Source: Haliotis asinina
Taxonomy: Eukaryota > Mollusca > Gastropoda > Lepetellida > Haliotidae
Assembly (NCBI RefSeq): GCF_037392515.1
Contig: NC_090295.1
Location: 12,791,001 to 12,855,000 of the forward strand
Length of the DNA: 64,000 bases
Direction: 5' to 3'
Shown here: piece after piece, positions 59,557-64,000 of the stretch
Numbering within the stretch: position 1 is the first letter of the stretch
Layout: each line of letters opens with the position of its first letter
The notes under the pieces: model-generated
What the model saw: the letters and a program-made list of their open reading frames with translations, nothing else
The model's database searches: none
What the model was told of the DNA's origin: nothing
Program-made: the position numbers and the translations under genes

Positions 59557-60288
59557 AGTAAGTACCTACAAATTTCAACACAACAGCATTTCACTGTAGT
59601 GCCACCAGAAACACATTGTTCCTTTATTCAGTACAATAATACTGTTCGTAACAGCAGTATTTAAAATGGTATATAAAACTGCCAAAGTAAAATCGTGTAT
59701 ATCACAGATTTATAACAACATTTCCAGTGAACAAAACATGATATAAAAAAAAAATGTTAAACATGATTAGGAATTTGAGCAGACTTTAGTAAAACATTTC
59801 CAAAATATATCCATGAAGGTATTCTGTATCTATTGGTAGTCCTCATACATTCTTAAAATGCTATAAAAAAATTAATAACATGATAGTGTGAACCAAAAAC
59901 GTTCCTTAAATCTTCAGGTTTTAAAAACAATGCCTTTTGTCATTTCTTTCTTCTTCTCAAGATCGTCATTATGGCTGTGTGTAATGATCATCTGGTTATC
60001 TCAGCACAATTCTGAAAGTGACTGCATTTGTCTCTAACAGCTCATACATCATCACTAGCCGTATTCCTTCATCCTTACTGAAGTAGCTAAAGATTTTCTA
60101 AATATGGAGCATAAAACCCACAAATATAACTGGCCTCAAAAATGATTTAAATAAAAACATCAAAGGAAACCATAAACAAGTGTTCGTGAAAAAAGAGGAC
60201 AAAAGCTTTGTTAACTTTCCAGTACCATCCCGTCAATGGTAAACACTTTAGAAGCTGCAACAAGAAGCTGTACCCTCAAAGCTGTTCC

Positions 60289-63200
60289 CTATCCGGAGTT
60301 GAACCCCCTGGATATACAGAACTCCATGAAACGCTTGTGTTCCAGCTCTGTCATGATCTTGTTCAAAGCATAAATCTGAAAAAGTGGAAATAGATATTCA
60401 TTTACTGGTGGTTCTGTAAATTTGTGCCTCTCAAAGCAATGTTTCTACAATATCCTGCAGAGAGTGACCCAAAAACCTTTGATTGATATTATGAGCACCA
60501 CGGAAAAAAATGATCAAACCAGACCATCCCAATAGTATATGGGACCTTAGCACATAGCCTAACACTAGCATTTCTGAATTTATTACCCATGAGACTCATA
60601 TGGGAGAAGATATGGGTAGAATGGGTCCTAAGCAACCTATGCTTGCCTTAAAAGGTAACTATGCTTGTCGTAAGAGGCGACTATTGGGACCGGGTGGTCA
60701 GGCTCGCTGACTTGGTTGTCATCAGTTCCCAGTTGCACAGATCAATGCTCATGATGTTGATTACTGGATTGTCTGGTCCAGACTCAACTACATACAGACC
60801 GCTGCTATATGGCTTGAATATTGCCAAGTGTGATGTAAAACTAAACTCAATCACCCACTATTACCCGTAAAGATTTGGGTTACAAGTAGTTTTCAGCAAC
60901 TCGTGCAATCTGTGGTCAGGTTGGTTGACACATGTCATTTTATCCTAATTGCATAGATTGATACTAATGATGTCAATCACTGGATTGTCTGGTCCAGGCT
61001 TGATTATTTACAGACCACCATCATATGCCTGGAATATTGCCAGGTACGACATTGAACATCCGATCCCACTTGTCGCATCTTACAACAAACACAAGCATTA
61101 GTGGCTTTTTTTACTCAAAAAGCGTGAACTATTGAAAAAAAAAGCAAAAAAAAATGAAATAAAATAGGTCAAGTGCTTGTGATACTGACATTTGTTTCAC
61201 TGTAATTTAGGATGGATTGCTTACAGGGGACACAATAACAATGCAGAGTAGTAAGTCTCACAACCTAGGGCATTCTTTGCACCAAACACAGGTTTCTGAC
61301 CATCAGTTCTTACAACCCAAGGTTCCCCAGCCTCGTGGAACAGGAATTGCAAGCTGGATTATATTGTAGGTGGTGATACAAATGATGAAAAGAACAAAAC
61401 ACTAATACCTCCTGCCTTTGTCGACGTCGCAGTTCACTCTCCTTATCCTTCTGCAAAATCTTGTCAATCTTTGCCTGTTCTTCCTTCTTCTTTTCTTCTT
61501 TCTGATGCTCTTTTCTCTCCATCACTTGCAGTTTCTGTCGGACAGCACGCTGGGACTGCAGGCATTAACAGATAACTAAAATGTGTATGTCTTACACCGA
61601 TTACAAGATGCAATGTCCAGTTGTACCTGCACAGGCATGTTCCAGATTTCAAATGTAGATCTGTACCAAGGGCCCCAAACAGCATCAACACAATGAAGTT
61701 AACAAGATGTATAAACATAAGATCCAGCTCAAATACCACAAAAAAAATACATCAAAAACCTTTTAAAATAGGTTAAATACAAAACAAAAATGGACTAAAC
61801 CAAACTCCACATTCTGCATGCTTAAGTTTTGTTGAACGATTGTTGAATTGTGGGTAAAATGTTGAATCCTGCACAAATTGCTTATAGACAATATACCTCA
61901 GCCTGATCCCTTAGAGATAAAAGTTACCAGTAGGCTGCAAAAAAAAGGAAGAAATTCTGAGAAAAACAACACTTTCTGCATTTTGCATGCCTTCATATTC
62001 TAACATGATAAAGAAGAAAAGCATGCTTTGTAACAAATGAAGCCCCAGCAAAAATAAAATGTACTCACTCTGATGTCAGTTAAACTGGGGACATATTCAT
62101 AGCGTCTCAACTGCTCTAGAAACAAAAAAGAAAAAATACATGTGAAACGTACAACATTTCAGATCATAGACTCAACAGAAACTAACAAGAGAAATTGTCC
62201 TAACATCAGCAGCTAGTTTGTCCTGCCCAGATAACACTGTATAAAGACTGTCCTGACCCAGATGAATTACTGTTAGTGTTATGTAAACCAGCAAACCAAT
62301 ATTACAGTCCTAATTCACACACAGTTATACAAAATACAAAATATGTTTTTGTGAGATATGTGAATGACATGCAAATGTGCGTCTTGTATGCAGAAATGTA
62401 CAGGATAGATGCAGAAAACCAATTCCCTGCATCCACTTTCCTGCTCAATATCATTCACTGTACCCACAACACATCTATCACTTTGCTATAACTTTGCATT
62501 TGGTTATTTCTTTCAGAGCGGTTACTTGCATAATTTCATGCCTCAGTCCACATGATCAATGATTCATTCCACGCTCTAAAGAAATTATCAAAATGTACAC
62601 GTCTCTACACCAGTACTTCACACGACCCTCATATTGCTTCAAGGACACTTAAAACTAATAATTAAGTATCCTAAGGACCCATGTGTTTGTGGGTCGAGGT
62701 AAAATCTTGATAAGCATTAACAAAGGTGACACATGTTGGACTGATTCTTTGTCATCACAGGAGGAACAGGTCAAAAGGGCCAAAGGACATTGCAAGGACC
62801 ACAACTGAAAAGTCAAAATAGCTGCCTTCATGAAATATTGAATAAATACCATTATCTGTTACAGTGTATCCTGAATTTAACATGCTATTTGATATTGTTT
62901 AAGCATAAGTGAACATTTATGATTATTGATTATGTGATCAACAATCACTTAGATCAGAAGTGTACAATGTAGAGAACAGAATCAGAAAGATAGTCAATCC
63001 TTACCTGCAGTGGGTGTGGCAGGTGGGGCACAAGGCATTTCAAGACCCTCATCTTTTATCACACCTGAATGTTTCTCAGACAGATAGACTTTAGTCACAC
63101 GTTGCAGATACACATTTTCAGCTTGAGCTAAAGACTTGCGGGTCAGCTGTATTGACGAAGGAGACGTACTTGAGAAAGATTTTCTTTTGTTGTCTCCATT

Positions 63201-63547
63201 AAAAGTCTGAGATCTTGGAATCTGATTCATAGATTTTGACACTGTATATGTTTTGTTTATGACGGATGGTTTAGTTAAATTACCCAGTTCCTTTGAATGA
63301 AATGAATTATGTACAAATGATAGTTTCATTTTGGATTCAGTATGTTCATGCATTTTCACCGCTCTACACTGAGCTGACAGGACATTGAGATCGCCTGTTG
63401 AGTTTTCCTGAGAAGAGATTCGGAACTGGATTTTTGAAGCACCATCAGATAACTTGGGTGACTGCGAAAGATGAAGGGTGGTTTGAGATTTCTTTAGCAC
63501 TGGGGTGGCACGTGATTTCTTGTGCGACTTTCCTTTCTTCTTCACAA
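60289..63547 (-). CDS. SVBP-like coiled-coil protein, 3' part (5' end not found)
   Basis: Four exons in consistent phase, in gene order: 63005-63547 (phase 1 at both ends), 62069-62115 (a 47-nt microexon), 61409-61555 and 60289-60375, ending in TAG. Together they give about 273 residues. The first visible exon is a basic, Ser/Thr/Lys-rich low-complexity segment starting VVKKKGKSHKK. Next comes QLRRYEYVPSLTDIR, then a strongly charged coiled coil (KEHQKEEKKKEEQAKI), then the end, RRRQRQEIYALNKIMTELE followed by HKRF-MEFC. Human SVBP, recalled from memory, is only 66 aa and ends RQRAEIYALNRVMTELE followed by QQQF-DEFC, a striking match. SVBP's C-terminal helix holds and activates vasohibin tubulin carboxypeptidases. 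Binding to vasohibin here is inference. The first visible exon needs at least one more exon upstream, possibly beyond 64000. Confidence 0.75.
60605..60856 (+). mobile_element. SINE type B, full length
   Basis: GGGTAGAATGGGTCCTAAGC, GTAAGAGGCGACTATTGGGA, GATTGTCTGGTCCAGACTC and tail GTGATGTAAAACTAAACTC. In the last intron of the SVBP-like gene, antisense to it. Confidence 0.8.
60868..61095 (+). mobile_element. SINE type B, diverged, in tandem with the previous copy
   Basis: ACCCGTAAAGATTTGGGTTA, GGTTGACACATGTCATT, CACTGGATTGTCTGGTCCAG, and tail GGAATATTGCCAGGTACGAC. Confidence 0.7.
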
Positions 63548-64000
63548 CTGGAATAATAACAAACAAACATAAGCTTTCATCTTAATTAATTCATCTAAGT
63601 TTTTTGTGGAAATGAATACACATAAATATTGTGACATGATCTTTCTGTCTATTTGTCACATTTCATACACTGTGCACCATAGTGATAAGACCACCCTCCA
63701 TGATTATACAACGTATCATTTTCATTTCTCCATTTTACTTTGAGAAGTACTCTGAACTAAATGTGAATGGTAATATATTGCACATGGTGTATATCACAAC
63801 ATGAGAATCATACTGCATTGCAAAGCATCAACATGATCAGTTGGGAAACAGTAGCTCATGTCAGTCTCTGTTTCAGCTATTACCACATTATGTCAACAAA
63901 CTCAAAAGAACCTGTTATTACAACTGATTCATAAAGATCTGCACATTAACTGGACCTGATATATAATAATAAATATAATAATAATTCACTTATTAAGTGC

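Larger units (their letters stand above)
46976..60288. other. Gene-poor region of about 13 kb
   Basis: No exon can be supported. SINEs occur at 47.7, 48.8, 49.1, 49.5, 50.7, 57.5 and 59.4 kb; minisatellites at 50.93-51.56, 53.78-54.55 and 55.18-55.40 kb. Stretches such as 51.9-53.6 and 57.8-59.3 kb are AT-rich unique DNA. Part may be a long 3' UTR of the minus-strand gene ending at 60289, but no marker shows where it would stop. Confidence 0.45.

Overview
The window looks like nuclear DNA of a marine gastropod mollusc, most likely an abalone (Haliotis). It has short exons with GT-AG introns of 0.3-8 kb, moderate AT content, and dozens of copies of two SINE families that share the 3' tail GGCGTAAAACTAAACTCAC. 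I recall that tail from abalone sequences, so the genus is an inference. There is no bacterial, plasmid or phage signal, and I recognised no LTR element or Polinton.

Four protein-coding genes can be built exon by exon with matching reading phases. (1) A plus-strand three-exon Ly6/uPAR-type gene, probably GPI-anchored (2360-12241, 222 aa). (2) and (3) Two tandem minus-strand SLC17/sialin-like transporter genes (19687-30245, 507 aa; 34710-46975, 500 aa). Each has 11 coding exons, and the ten internal and last exons match in phase and almost exactly in length. (4) The 3' part of a minus-strand gene (60289-63547) whose last exons encode a coiled coil and a C-terminus closely resembling small vasohibin-binding protein (SVBP). 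Its 5' end lies beyond the part I can resolve.

Layout: 1-2.3 kb holds MITE-like hairpins and a TIR element. 2.3-12.3 kb is the Ly6 gene, with a 7.9-kb first intron full of minisatellites, SINEs and a LINE tail. 12.3-19.6 kb is intergenic, with a higher-order satellite, SINEs and a second TIR element. 19.7-47 kb is the transporter pair, with SINEs, minisatellites, triplet-repeat arrays and hairpins in its introns and spacer. 47-60 kb has no gene I can support and is dominated by minisatellites. 60.3-63.5 kb is the SVBP-like gene.

Main points of interest: the two sialin paralogs differ in their first exon, and only one carries a sialin-like acidic dileucine sorting motif. Both lack the Glu/Glu/His set in TM4 that sialin uses for proton-coupled transport. 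The SVBP-like helix sits at the end of a much longer protein than SVBP itself. A 38-bp-arm hairpin lies in a transporter intron. Several satellites appear to have been born from the ends of SINEs or MITEs.
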